This document shows positions 1 through 7,298 of a stretch of DNA of 10,782 nucleotides, piece by piece. Each line of letters begins with the position of its first letter. The first letter of the stretch is position 1. Location of the stretch: positions 1 through 10,782 of the forward strand of contig CALDSN010000079.1 of the NCBI GenBank assembly GCA_937924555.1, written 5' to 3'. The translations under genes and the position numbers were made by a program. This DNA is from an uncultured bacterium. Its GTDB lineage: Bacteria > Cloacimonadota > Cloacimonadia > Cloacimonadales > Cloacimonadaceae. The notes beneath the pieces are model-generated. The model saw only the letters and a list, made by a program, of their open reading frames with translations, did not search any database and was not told the origin of the DNA.

Positions 1-1187
1 GTATATCCCCTCTCTACCGCAATGGTATAATAAATTGGTTTGATCGAGCTTCCGGGCTGCCTCTTAGCTTGGGTCATCCGGTTGAATTTGCTATGTTGGA
101 AGCTTCTCCCACCTATCAAGGCTCTGACATAGCCGGTTTCGTTCTCCATAAGAACCAAACCGCCTTGAAGATATTTTGTAACAATGTCGACACTTGATGG
201 ACTGACACCACTAAGGCGCATAGAAGAACTATATCCTTTCTCGACACTAGACAGATACTGGTTCAATACTGAGTCTGCATACACGGTTAAATCTTGATCA
301 AGGGTAGTATATATCCGCAAACCACCTTCAAACAGTCGTTCTGTGCCGTATTTTCTCTCCAAATACAAACGTATATGTTCGATAAAATAGTCTGATGAAT
401 ACTGGCGCATTGATGTTCTGTCGCTAGTAATTTTGGATTCAACCGCTTCATTATATTCGTCTTCTGTTATCTTATGAGCTTTCAGCATTCTTTTAAGAAC
501 CTGGTTTCTTCTCTCAATTAGTCTGTCGGGATGTTTGATTGGGCTGTAGTAATTCGGTCGCTGAATCATTGCAACTAGTGAAGCAGATTCTGCAAGGGTG
601 AGATCTCGAGCATGTTTCCCAAAGTAATAAAGTGCAGCTGTCTCAACACCATGTATCTGACCGCCCCAGAAGATTTTGTTGAAGTATATCTCAAGGATTT
701 CGTCCTTGGTGAATTCACGCTCTATTCTCATAGCAAGAATAACTTCTTTCATCTTCCTAGAGACTTGTTTATCTAGTGTAAGGAACATGTTCCGAGCCAT
801 TTGTTGCGTGATAGTACTAGCTCCTTGGGAGAAATCCATCCTGATGATATCCACCAATACTGCTCTAATATTACCGATAATGTCAATTCCAAAATGATGG
901 TAAAAGTGCTTATCTTCAGCTGTAATAAGCGCGTCAACTAGGTATGGTGGCAACTCTTTCAGGGAAACTAGTTTTCTCTTTTCGAATGCAAATAAGTACA
1001 CCATCTTCCCATTCCTATCATACACCTCGGATCCTGATCTCAAAGTAAAATTACGGAGTTCGCTTGTGGGGGGTAGCCCATCTCTATAAAACCATAAAGC
1101 TCCCACAAATATACCTATCAGGATACATGCACCTATACCTGCATAAACAGATATCTTGTATAGATTCTCTTTAGTAAAGCGTTTCAT
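1..1187 (-). CDS. Class A penicillin-binding protein (PBP1A-like), C-terminus cut by window edge
   Basis: Bifunctional peptidoglycan synthase: an N-terminal GT51 transglycosylase polymerises lipid II and a C-terminal transpeptidase cross-links the strands on the outer face of the inner membrane. The visible 395 residues have a short basic cytoplasmic start, one membrane anchor (about residues 12-34), and the GT51 domain with the TAEDKHFYHHFG motif (catalytic Glu91) followed by QGASTITQQMARN. Near the left edge comes the start of the transpeptidase, FNRMTQAKRQPGSSIKP, with the SxxK nucleophile at Ser380/Lys383. The KSG/KTG-type motifs lie beyond the window. The ATG at 1187 is preceded by GGGAAG (1195-1200) at 7 nt spacing, a good ribosome-binding site. 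It overlaps the end of the upstream Gx-family gene by 17 bp, so it is probably cotranscribed. The family call is firm; choosing between ponA, mrcA and pbpC-type names is not possible from this part, but PBP1A fits best. Confidence 0.95.
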   Translation of the reverse strand, partial: MKRFTKENLYKISVYAGIGACILIGIFVGALWFYRDGLPPTSELRNFTLRSGSEVYDRNGKMVYLFAFEKRKLVSLKELPPYLVDALITAEDKHFYHHFGIDIIGNIRAVLVDIIRMDFSQGASTITQQMARNMFLTLDKQVSRKMKEVILAMRIEREFTKDEILEIYFNKIFWGGQIHGVETAALYYFGKHARDLTLAESASLVAMIQRPNYYSPIKHPDRLIERRNQVLKRMLKAHKITEDEYNEAVESKITSDRTSMRQYSSDYFIEHIRLYLERKYGTERLFEGGLRIYTTLDQDLTVYADSVLNQYLSSVEKGYSSSMRLSGVSPSSVDIVTKYLQGGLVLMENETGYVRALIGGRSFQHSKFNRMTQAKRQPGSSIKPIYYTIAVERGY

Positions 1188-1707
1188 CTATTATCTTCCC
1201 TGAGTGTTCAAACTTTTTGATAACGTAAAGAGTTACATAAGCAATCACGCTACCGCTAATCAAACCTAATGAGATGAGTATAGGTGTCAACATAAAAACT
1301 CTGTTGGTGTGCATTATGAGAAGTCTAACAATGACTAGCTGAACCAAATTATGCATAATAGCACCTATAATGCTTAAGCCGAAGATACTGAACCCCCTAA
1401 TCAAATTCATGGCAAGGAACATTGCTACAACTGAGGATAATCCACCAAAAAGAGAAAGAAGAGTAGAGGGATGGATGAGTGTCATTGTTGCCACACCTCC
1501 GAAGATTGATTTGGTAATAGTCACCAGTATTGCATCCATGGGTCTTTCCACGCAAATAAGATAGAGTGCAACCGCATTGGATAATCCTAACCTGATAAAG
1601 GGTATTGGTAGCAATCTCATGATCATGTTCTCAACAACATGAAGTGAGATAGCTATTGCGGTAAGCAAGGCTAATTTTAGTATCTTATTCTCAATGTGGT
1701 GTTTCAT
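1171..1707 (-). CDS. Gx transporter family membrane protein (heptaprenyl diphosphate synthase component I-like)
   Basis: A 178-residue, very hydrophobic protein with about five to six membrane segments. It resembles the Hpre_diP_synt_I / Gx transporter family: the PIPFIRLGLSNAVALYL stretch (about residues 35-51), a glycine-rich FGG...LLSLFGGLSS stretch, and a later GLSIIGAIMHNLVQLV stretch are typical. Family members are annotated either as component I of heptaprenyl diphosphate synthase or as S-component-like small-molecule transporters. The biochemical role is not settled, and the synthase name should be treated with caution. Its ATG overlaps the mlaF-like stop as ATGA, and its end overlaps the PBP gene. 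No Shine-Dalgarno is visible, so initiation is probably by translational coupling. The place just before a lipid II-using PBP would suit a role in polyprenyl or envelope precursor supply, but that is inference. Confidence 0.8.
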   Translation of the reverse strand: MKHHIENKILKLALLTAIAISLHVVENMIMRLLPIPFIRLGLSNAVALYLICVERPMDAILVTITKSIFGGVATMTLIHPSTLLSLFGGLSSVVAMFLAMNLIRGFSIFGLSIIGAIMHNLVQLVIVRLLIMHTNRVFMLTPILISLGLISGSVIAYVTLYVIKKFEHSGKIIDETLY

Positions 1708-2423
1708 AAGGTGATGAATTTGCTTATAAACTCGTTTGGGGACTCGAGCAAGCCAGATGGACTTCCAAAGTAAACAACACTACCGTCATCAATGAACAAC
1801 ACTGTATCAGCTATGCTCTGAATGTCGCGAATATGGTGGGTAATTGTTATGGTTGTGGCACGCCTTTCTGAACTTATTTTGGCAATATAGTACATAATCT
1901 CTGACGCTGTTATAGGATCAAGACCTGAAATTGGCTCGTCAAACACAATATACTTCGGTTGATATACCAGTGCTCTTGCAATACCTATTCTTTTACGCAT
2001 TCCACCACTCAATTCAGATGGGTACATACTTTTTGAATGGCTCAGTCCAACAATTGATAGACATTCTTCAACCTTCCTGTCAATCGTTTTCACGTCAAAC
2101 ACCGCTCTTTCGTAGAGAGGAAGAGCTATGTTTTGTTGAACCGACAACGAGTCTAGCAATGCAGCATTTTGAAACACCATCGATATCCCATCTAGAACTT
2201 TCTTCCTCTCTTCCTTACTGTCATGATATATGTTGACTCCATCTATTGTAACAGCACCAGTATCGGGTTTGAAAATTCCTAACATGGTTTTAATCAGCAT
2301 AGTTTTACCACTGCCACTTCTGCCTATGATAGCTAGATTTCTTTGATCACTTAAATTGAAAGAAACGTTATCTAGAATTTGCTTCGTTCCCAAACGCAGG
2401 GAAAGCTTGTTGACTTCAATCAT
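1704..2423 (-). CDS. ABC transporter ATP-binding protein, MlaF-like
   Basis: A 239-residue cytoplasmic ABC ATPase. Visible motifs are Walker A GRSGSGKT (34-41), Q-loop Gln85 in MVFQNAALLDSLSV, signature LSGGM (138-142), Walker B YIVFDEP (158-164), D-loop SGLDP, and switch His196. The combination VFQxxALxDSLxVxxNxxxPL plus YPSELSGGMRKRIGIARAL is the hallmark of the MlaF/Ttg2A group, which powers phospholipid or hydrophobic-compound transport with an MlaE-type permease and MCE proteins. All catalytic residues are intact and the length is normal. There is no mlaE or MCE gene next to it; VanZ-like and Gx-family membrane proteins flank it instead. It may act with a permease coded elsewhere. The ATG at 2423 overlaps the vanZ-like stop by 8 bp, and AGG lies about 11 nt upstream. 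The MlaF assignment rests on motifs only. Confidence 0.9.
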   Translation of the reverse strand: MIEVNKLSLRLGTKQILDNVSFNLSDQRNLAIIGRSGSGKTMLIKTMLGIFKPDTGAVTIDGVNIYHDSKEERKKVLDGISMVFQNAALLDSLSVQQNIALPLYERAVFDVKTIDRKVEECLSIVGLSHSKSMYPSELSGGMRKRIGIARALVYQPKYIVFDEPISGLDPITASEIMYYIAKISSERRATTITITHHIRDIQSIADTVLFIDDGSVVYFGSPSGLLESPNEFISKFITL

Positions 2424-2766
2424 GTTTGCGGTAACCTAAGATATACCCAACAAACAAACCAAGGAGATTGGATGAACCATCAAATACTGAAACTGTGCGC
2501 CCGGGTATTAGATATTGGTGTAGTTCATCCAGGATAGCACTTAGGACAAGAAATCCAAAGGCAATTCTACGCTTGTTTCCAACAACATTTCTTTCCTTCA
2601 GCTGTAGATTGAACAAAATGCCTAAGATGGAATAAACGAATAAATGGGCAAGTTTGTCAAAGCTAATGATATTAATGGAAGGGAGATTCTTTGAAGGGAG
2701 AGATGATAATGTCCAAATCACCACTATCCATAATATCCATGCGTATTTGCAAAATCTGCGTTTCAT
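2416..2766 (-). CDS. VanZ-like family membrane protein
   Basis: A 116-residue small membrane protein with about four hydrophobic helices. It has the VanZ-family signatures: W...SSLP at the end of helix 1, FDKLAHLFVYSILG at helix 2, and DELHQYLIPGRTVSVFDGSSNLLG leading into the last helix. VanZ itself gives low-level teicoplanin resistance; most chromosomal relatives have no proven role, and nothing here shows glycopeptide resistance. I chose the ATG at 2766 because it overlaps the upstream DUF3108 stop as ATGA, matching the coupling seen elsewhere in the cluster. An in-frame GTG at 2790 would add eight residues, mostly polar (MGDFQTKH). The neighbours place it in an envelope-related operon. 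Confidence 0.85.
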   Translation of the reverse strand: MKRRFCKYAWILWIVVIWTLSSLPSKNLPSINIISFDKLAHLFVYSILGILFNLQLKERNVVGNKRRIAFGFLVLSAILDELHQYLIPGRTVSVFDGSSNLLGLFVGYILGYRKHD

Positions 2767-3470
2767 ATGTTTAGTTTGGAAATCTCCCACTTCATTTTCT
2801 TACCTTTTCTGTCGACTACAGCGCGTAACGGTACCCCATGATTCCCAATCCAAAGGGTCGTGTTTGTATCTTTATTAACAAAGTTGAATGTAACCATATC
2901 AACGTAAGCTGTTTTGTTGGGAGATAAAGGGGTGAAGTTCAGCTCAAGCCTCGTGCATTTGATTTTGCCAAGTTTGGTCTGAATTATCTCATGCTTGTTA
3001 GGTACCACACTAGCCAACCATTGTGAACCGTTTGAATCAATATGGTAATCTGCTTTTCTAAAGTTACCCGCTGAAATATAAGCCAAGAAACTGAATAAAT
3101 CTCTGGTATCAGTATGAAGAGGGAATTTAACTCTTGTTCCATTCGAAGTTCGGTTGAGGTAACCTAGTCCCGTAGAGTGTGAGAAGTCTTCTGTTACAGT
3201 ATCATGAATATTCTTCTGGTCAATTACACGTGTGTACTTAACTGGTAACCAATCTGGACCAAGCTTCAGCATATATTTATTGTCCAGCTTCGGGAACAGG
3301 ATACTTCCGGGATTAGTTCTGGTAGTAACTTCTATGTTTGATTCGGTTACTGACATGGAGATTGCAGCTACATTAAGCCCCATTGAGGTAACTTTGTACT
3401 CTGCCGTAACAGCAAAAAGGGTATTTAGTAACAATAGGAGGATTGAGATTGGATATCTCAGATTAATCAC
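2763..3470 (-). CDS. Exported DUF3108 domain-containing protein
   Basis: A 235-residue protein with a clear signal peptide (basic residues, then the ISILLLLLNTLFAV core) and likely cleavage after AVTA, about residue 23. The mature part is a β-rich domain starting EYKVTSMGLNVAAISMSV. It keeps the DUF3108 layout: a short Y-x-V opening, a D-L-F/S-F-L-A-Y helix in the middle, then paired strands ending in LWIGNHGVPLRAVVDRKGK. The function of the family is unknown; members of diderm bacteria are thought to sit in the periplasm or at the outer membrane. The start is a GTG (3470) that overlaps the preceding gene by 8 bp. It has no Shine-Dalgarno, and no other usable start precedes the signal peptide, so translational coupling is likely. 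No lipobox cysteine is seen. Confidence 0.8.
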   Translation of the reverse strand: MINLRYPISILLLLLNTLFAVTAEYKVTSMGLNVAAISMSVTESNIEVTTRTNPGSILFPKLDNKYMLKLGPDWLPVKYTRVIDQKNIHDTVTEDFSHSTGLGYLNRTSNGTRVKFPLHTDTRDLFSFLAYISAGNFRKADYHIDSNGSQWLASVVPNKHEIIQTKLGKIKCTRLELNFTPLSPNKTAYVDMVTFNFVNKDTNTTLWIGNHGVPLRAVVDRKGKKMKWEISKLNI

Positions 3471-4722
3471 CGGGTTTTATTGTTAGTTGTATCTGATGTA
3501 TGCTCTTCTCATCACCCGCGAGGATGGTAAGAATAATTCTATCGTCTAATGTCAGTGTTTCTCCAATTTCTGGTACATGGTTGAAATGAGCTAACAGGTA
3601 TTCGGCAAGGATGTCATATTCTTCCACCGATATATCCGTTTGAAACTCTTGATTGAACTGCCTTATGCTGTAGGTACCGCTAAGTATATAGGTATAATTG
3701 TCTTTTTGTATAAGTTCTGGAGTTTCATCGTTGTCATATTCGTCTCTGATATCACCAACTATCTCTTCTAAAATGTCTTCAAGAGATATTATACCACTGG
3801 TTCCGCCATATTCATCCACCACTACTGCAACCTGTAACTTCTTCTGTTTGAACTGATTTAGCAGAGTTTGTACTTTCATGTTTTCAGTTACGAACCACAC
3901 AGGACGAATGAAGTCCTTGATTGATTTCTTCTCTGGGTACAGCACCAAATCCTTAACATAAACGATTCCCACAATGTCATCTATACTTTCACGATAAACC
4001 GGTATTCTGGAATATCCGCTCTCAACTATGATATCCTTAAGGTCATCAATGGATTTACTTTCTTCAATAGCGGTAATTTTAACCCGAGGAACATAGATCT
4101 CTTTTATCTCAGCTTCTTTAAATCTAAATAGTCCCACCAACATCTTCTTCTCGTGCTCTTCAAGCCCTCTGCTGCTTGTCTCTGATTGAATAAGGTTATG
4201 AAACTCTTCCTGAGTGAAATGGACTCCCAGATGTGGGTCTACTCCTTTGCGCTTTGAGATTAAGAGACTAAACTTCTCCAACAACCATACGAATGGATAC
4301 AATATGAATTGAATGATGATCAAAGGAAAACTCAGTATCCCACTTAGGATATCTGCGGTCGCAAGAGCTATAAGCTTAGGGATAATCTCGCCGAAGAATA
4401 GGATTAATATTGTAGTAAGAATTACCTGTACCGCAATCACAGATGAGTTGCTATAGCCAAATCTTGATGCCAAGGATAAAGCAAACAATGCTGCAAAAGA
4501 AGAAATAGCAATATTGACAAATGTGTTTCCAAGAAGCAATGTAATAAGCAGATGTCTTGGTCTTTTCAATAATCTGAGGATCAATCTAGACCCCTTACCA
4601 TCATTGTTCTCGAGTTTCTTGAGGTATACGCGCGATAAAGAAAACAGTGCTGTTTCAGACGCCGAGAAAAAAGCGGACATGGTAAGCAGAGCAACAATTA
4701 ATGTAATAAGCGAGTTATCCAC
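3463..4722 (-). CDS. CNNM/CorC (hemolysin C, YbeX/TlyC) family protein with CBS pair
   Basis: An inner-membrane protein of about 419 residues with the standard three parts. First is an N-terminal DUF21/CNNM membrane domain of about four helices, with FFSASETALFSLSR and FFGEIIPKLIA. Next is a tandem CBS region (about 200-320) with YVPRVKI, GYSRIPVYR and VVVDEYGGTSGIISLEDILEEIVGDI. Last is a C-terminal CorC_HlyC domain (about 340-415). Family members are linked to Mg2+/Co2+ export or tolerance; the hemolysin name is historical. I prefer the GTG at 4722: it starts one base after the ybeY stop and has AGAAGGTG upstream at 9 nt spacing. An in-frame GTG at 4734 would add four residues. The gene follows ybeY directly, as ybeX (corC) does in the E. 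coli ybeZYX cluster, which supports the assignment. Confidence 0.92.
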   Translation of the reverse strand: MDNSLITLIVALLTMSAFFSASETALFSLSRVYLKKLENNDGKGSRLILRLLKRPRHLLITLLLGNTFVNIAISSFAALFALSLASRFGYSNSSVIAVQVILTTILILFFGEIIPKLIALATADILSGILSFPLIIIQFILYPFVWLLEKFSLLISKRKGVDPHLGVHFTQEEFHNLIQSETSSRGLEEHEKKMLVGLFRFKEAEIKEIYVPRVKITAIEESKSIDDLKDIIVESGYSRIPVYRESIDDIVGIVYVKDLVLYPEKKSIKDFIRPVWFVTENMKVQTLLNQFKQKKLQVAVVVDEYGGTSGIISLEDILEEIVGDIRDEYDNDETPELIQKDNYTYILSGTYSIRQFNQEFQTDISVEEYDILAEYLLAHFNHVPEIGETLTLDDRIILTILAGDEKSIHQIQLTIKPGD

Positions 4723-4723
4723 T

Positions 4724-5188
4724 TCAGATAGCACCTTCTGTCATTTTCCTGTAATACTCCTCTTTATTATGCATGATTTCTGCATCTTGTTTTCGGATAT
4801 GATCATAACCTACTAGATGCAACATTCCATGAATGAATACTATCAGAAACTCCTCTTCCAGAGTTCTTGTATCCTTTTGGAGAGCAAGCTGATTTATGTC
4901 AATAATAATATCACACAATCTAGTTAACCCTTGCTTCGTTTGATTGTTTATATCTTCATCGGATGTTGTAATATCTGTTTTAAGATCATTAACGAAACTC
5001 AAAACATCAGTAGGTTTGTCCACCCCTCTGTAACTGCGATTATAGCTCTGCATTTCATCTGAGGTCACGATTGACAAACAGATAACGAAGTAAACTTCAG
5101 GATGAGCGTCATTACAGATTGTAGAAGCTAAATTAAGCAGTATAGATGTATCTACAGCAGGCTCGCCTGAAATAGTAAAATCTATCAT
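4724..5188 (-). CDS. ybeY: YbeY, rRNA maturation endoribonuclease
   Basis: A 154-residue single-domain metalloprotein of the UPF0054/YbeY family, needed for 16S rRNA 3'-end processing and 70S quality control in the bacteria studied. The metal site HGMLHLVGYDH gives the H-x3-H-x5-H triad (His120, His124, His130), and the conserved arginine is Arg54 in NRSYRGVDKPTDVLSF. Between DVLSF and the next conserved strand there is an acidic/polar stretch (about residues 67-85) that looks somewhat longer than usual. The common LGDI motif reads LCDI here. The ATG overlaps the pgpH-like stop as ATGA with no clear Shine-Dalgarno, so translation is probably coupled. The position between pgpH and corC and near era matches known gene neighbourhoods. 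Confidence 0.96.
   Translation of the reverse strand: MIDFTISGEPAVDTSILLNLASTICNDAHPEVYFVICLSIVTSDEMQSYNRSYRGVDKPTDVLSFVNDLKTDITTSDEDINNQTKQGLTRLCDIIIDINQLALQKDTRTLEEEFLIVFIHGMLHLVGYDHIRKQDAEIMHNKEEYYRKMTEGAI
4732..4739 (-). promoter_or_regulatory. Shine-Dalgarno for the corC-like gene
   Basis: The minus strand reads AGAAGGTG here, close to the anti-SD complement AAGGAGGTG. It lies 9 nt before the GTG at 4722 and only partly upstream of the alternative GTG at 4734, whose codon it contains. This spacing favours the 4722 start. The site lies inside the ybeY coding end. Confidence 0.5.
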
Positions 5189-7290
5189 TTGTCTGAGCTA
5201 TCCGGATAGTCTAATCTTTTACGATAAATGCTAGCTAAAATGGGGAGCATCGATACTTTTGCTGTATTCAAGTCTTTGATTGTTATGGGAGCTTGGTCAA
5301 GCTGACCCTCTTTGATAAGCCTCGCAATTGTATCTTGGATGATCTTCAAGATCTCGTCCTCGGCAATTGTATTCTTGGATTTGGTTGTAGATTCCACGAT
5401 ATCAGCCAACATTACTAGGACAGCTTCTTTTGTTTGAGGCTTGGGACCATCATAAATGAAGTTACTAATCTCACCAAAGCTATTATCTTTTGCGGCTTTA
5501 TCATAAAAGTACTTGATTGTAGTATCTCCATGATGCTGAATGATAATATCGATGACTGGTTGCGGTAACCTGTACTTTTTGGCCAGTTCAATACCTTCAA
5601 CGACATGACTCTTAATCAATTTTGCACTTTCATTGGGTTCTAGTCCATTATGAATAGCTGAAGAATCTTCATTGTTCTCTGTGAAGATATCTGAGTTTAT
5701 GATTTTGCCTATATCATGATAATAACTACCGACACGTGCCAATAAAGGGTTTGCGCCAATTTCTTCTGCTGCTCTTTCTGCTAAGTTTCCCACAACCAAG
5801 CTGTGGTGATATGTACCAACAGCTTCTGTAGCTAACTTCTTTAATAGAGGATGGTTAAAATCAAGTAACTCCAACAAGGTTTGCTTAGTGGCTCGGTTCC
5901 ATTTTCTTTCATAAAGTGGGACAATACCCAATATCCCGCTCATGCTTATTATCGCTGAAACTAAGCCAAAGCCGATTGATCGGATTATACTCATCAAGGG
6001 ATCGTTCTTGTAAATGGCGATGATCATTATAGAAATTAATGTAGCTGCAACGAGATAGACCCCAATCATAGTATATTCGTGGTAAGCATTCTGACGGCGG
6101 ATTAAGATCAAAGTAATCAAAGTGGATAGTAGCAACACTATGGGAGTAAAAGTTTCCCAGTTCAGAAACGGGCTCACAACCAAAAGACTACATATACTGT
6201 ATAAGACACCATACTCGAAGCTTACCAGTATGGTAGCGGAGATAGCCATCATGGCGAAAGGGACTAGTAGATTACTGTATCCAAGTACATAGTTATTTAC
6301 AGTTGCAAAGAGAACAATTACTACAAAGCCTATATTGACCGGAGCAAAGTCTGCAACAGGTATGCGATCCTCCTTGCTCTGGACACCAAAATAGTGATTG
6401 GCAAGGCTGATTGCTATGAAGATGTACATAAAAAGCCCAAGCATAAGAAAAAGTTCGTGGATGGGGGACTTGCTCACATTTCGGATTCGGTAAGCTTCTT
6501 GAAGAGATTCCAGCTTATTTAGGTCTTCAGGAGTAACGCGAGTATTCTTCCTAACGATTACTTCATTTTGCAATACCACACCTTCACTAAGGGGAACAGA
6601 GCCTAGGCTTCGATTGTTTAGTTCTGTCAGCTTGGTTTCGTTTAACAGTATATTAGGCTTGATAATCTGTCCAGCAATATCCTTGGCAAAATCTTGGGCT
6701 TGGGGGATTGAAGCTATGAATTTGGTTTCGGCTTGGGCTTTACTTAGAAAGCTATCCTTACTCATTTCTATTTGGCTCTCATTCTGAATGATCAGGATGC
6801 TATCTCGGTCAATTTTATCGTAGATTCCTTTCTTATAAATATCGCTTAGAGTTTGTCTTGCACCATTATACACTTTATCTCTGGAATTGGTGTTTGCTGC
6901 AAAACTCAGATCTTCTTGCTTTACGTTCCATCCAGCTTTGCTAAGTTCAGAGCTCAATACTTGAGTATCATTAGTACCTTCAGACGATGAAAGAATTTCA
7001 AAGATACTATCCCAAGATGCCAACACATCAAACATAACTTCATCAGATATAGCATAGGGCTTGTTCACCTTTAAAAGGGCTTTTTCCTGCTCTTTTAGCA
7101 ATTCGGGTGATGATTTCAATATCGGGAAGTCGAAAGGCGCAATCACTTCACTTTCAGTTACTTGTCCCTCCTTTAACTTAAACTCCGGGTAGTTGAACTT
7201 GCCTACCGCAAATATCTGGTATATTCCGACAATTATCAGCGTGGTCAAGAGACTGAATATCATGTATTTCGAGTTCATGGAATTATGCAT
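5185..7290 (-). CDS. pgpH: 7TM-HD family phosphodiesterase (PgpH/YqfF-like, c-di-AMP hydrolase)
   Basis: A 701-residue membrane protein with the PgpH layout. It has an N-terminal anchor (about 9-28), a large extracytoplasmic 7TMR-HDED-like region (about 30-270), seven membrane helices (about 278-455) and a cytoplasmic HD domain (about 480-640). Characterised family members hydrolyse cyclic di-AMP to pApA. The metal-binding set is complete: His496 (YHHSLVVGNLAERA), His525-Asp526 (YYHDIGK), His562, His586-His587 (QHHGDT) and Asp630 (MLADIVEST). The family-typical PKPQTKEA lies just before the last aspartate. The start is an ATG 8 bp after the era stop with only a weak purine tract; a second ATG four codons on (MHNSM) is possible. 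Neighbouring era and ybeY reproduce the phoH-pgpH-ybeY-era linkage seen in Firmicutes. c-di-AMP specificity is inferred from the family, and no cyclase gene is visible here. Confidence 0.93.
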   Translation of the reverse strand: MHNSMNSKYMIFSLLTTLIIVGIYQIFAVGKFNYPEFKLKEGQVTESEVIAPFDFPILKSSPELLKEQEKALLKVNKPYAISDEVMFDVLASWDSIFEILSSSEGTNDTQVLSSELSKAGWNVKQEDLSFAANTNSRDKVYNGARQTLSDIYKKGIYDKIDRDSILIIQNESQIEMSKDSFLSKAQAETKFIASIPQAQDFAKDIAGQIIKPNILLNETKLTELNNRSLGSVPLSEGVVLQNEVIVRKNTRVTPEDLNKLESLQEAYRIRNVSKSPIHELFLMLGLFMYIFIAISLANHYFGVQSKEDRIPVADFAPVNIGFVVIVLFATVNNYVLGYSNLLVPFAMMAISATILVSFEYGVLYSICSLLVVSPFLNWETFTPIVLLLSTLITLILIRRQNAYHEYTMIGVYLVAATLISIMIIAIYKNDPLMSIIRSIGFGLVSAIISMSGILGIVPLYERKWNRATKQTLLELLDFNHPLLKKLATEAVGTYHHSLVVGNLAERAAEEIGANPLLARVGSYYHDIGKIINSDIFTENNEDSSAIHNGLEPNESAKLIKSHVVEGIELAKKYRLPQPVIDIIIQHHGDTTIKYFYDKAAKDNSFGEISNFIYDGPKPQTKEAVLVMLADIVESTTKSKNTIAEDEILKIIQDTIARLIKEGQLDQAPITIKDLNTAKVSMLPILASIYRKRLDYPDSSDK

Positions 7291-7298
7291 AATGTATC

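Noticed and set aside
676..897. Plus-strand open frame of 73 codons
   Set aside because: It lies wholly inside the PBP1A-like gene, whose minus frame carries strong GT51 motifs; no ribosome-binding site or recognisable domain.
1931..2236. Plus-strand open frame of 101 codons
   Set aside because: It is antisense to the MlaF-like ATPase motifs (signature and Walker B); the composition looks like a reverse-complement shadow.
2764..2790. GTG at 2790 as the vanZ-like start
   Set aside because: The ATG at 2766 gives the ATGA overlap seen at other junctions, and the eight extra residues are mostly polar and do not extend a helix. The longer form cannot be fully excluded.
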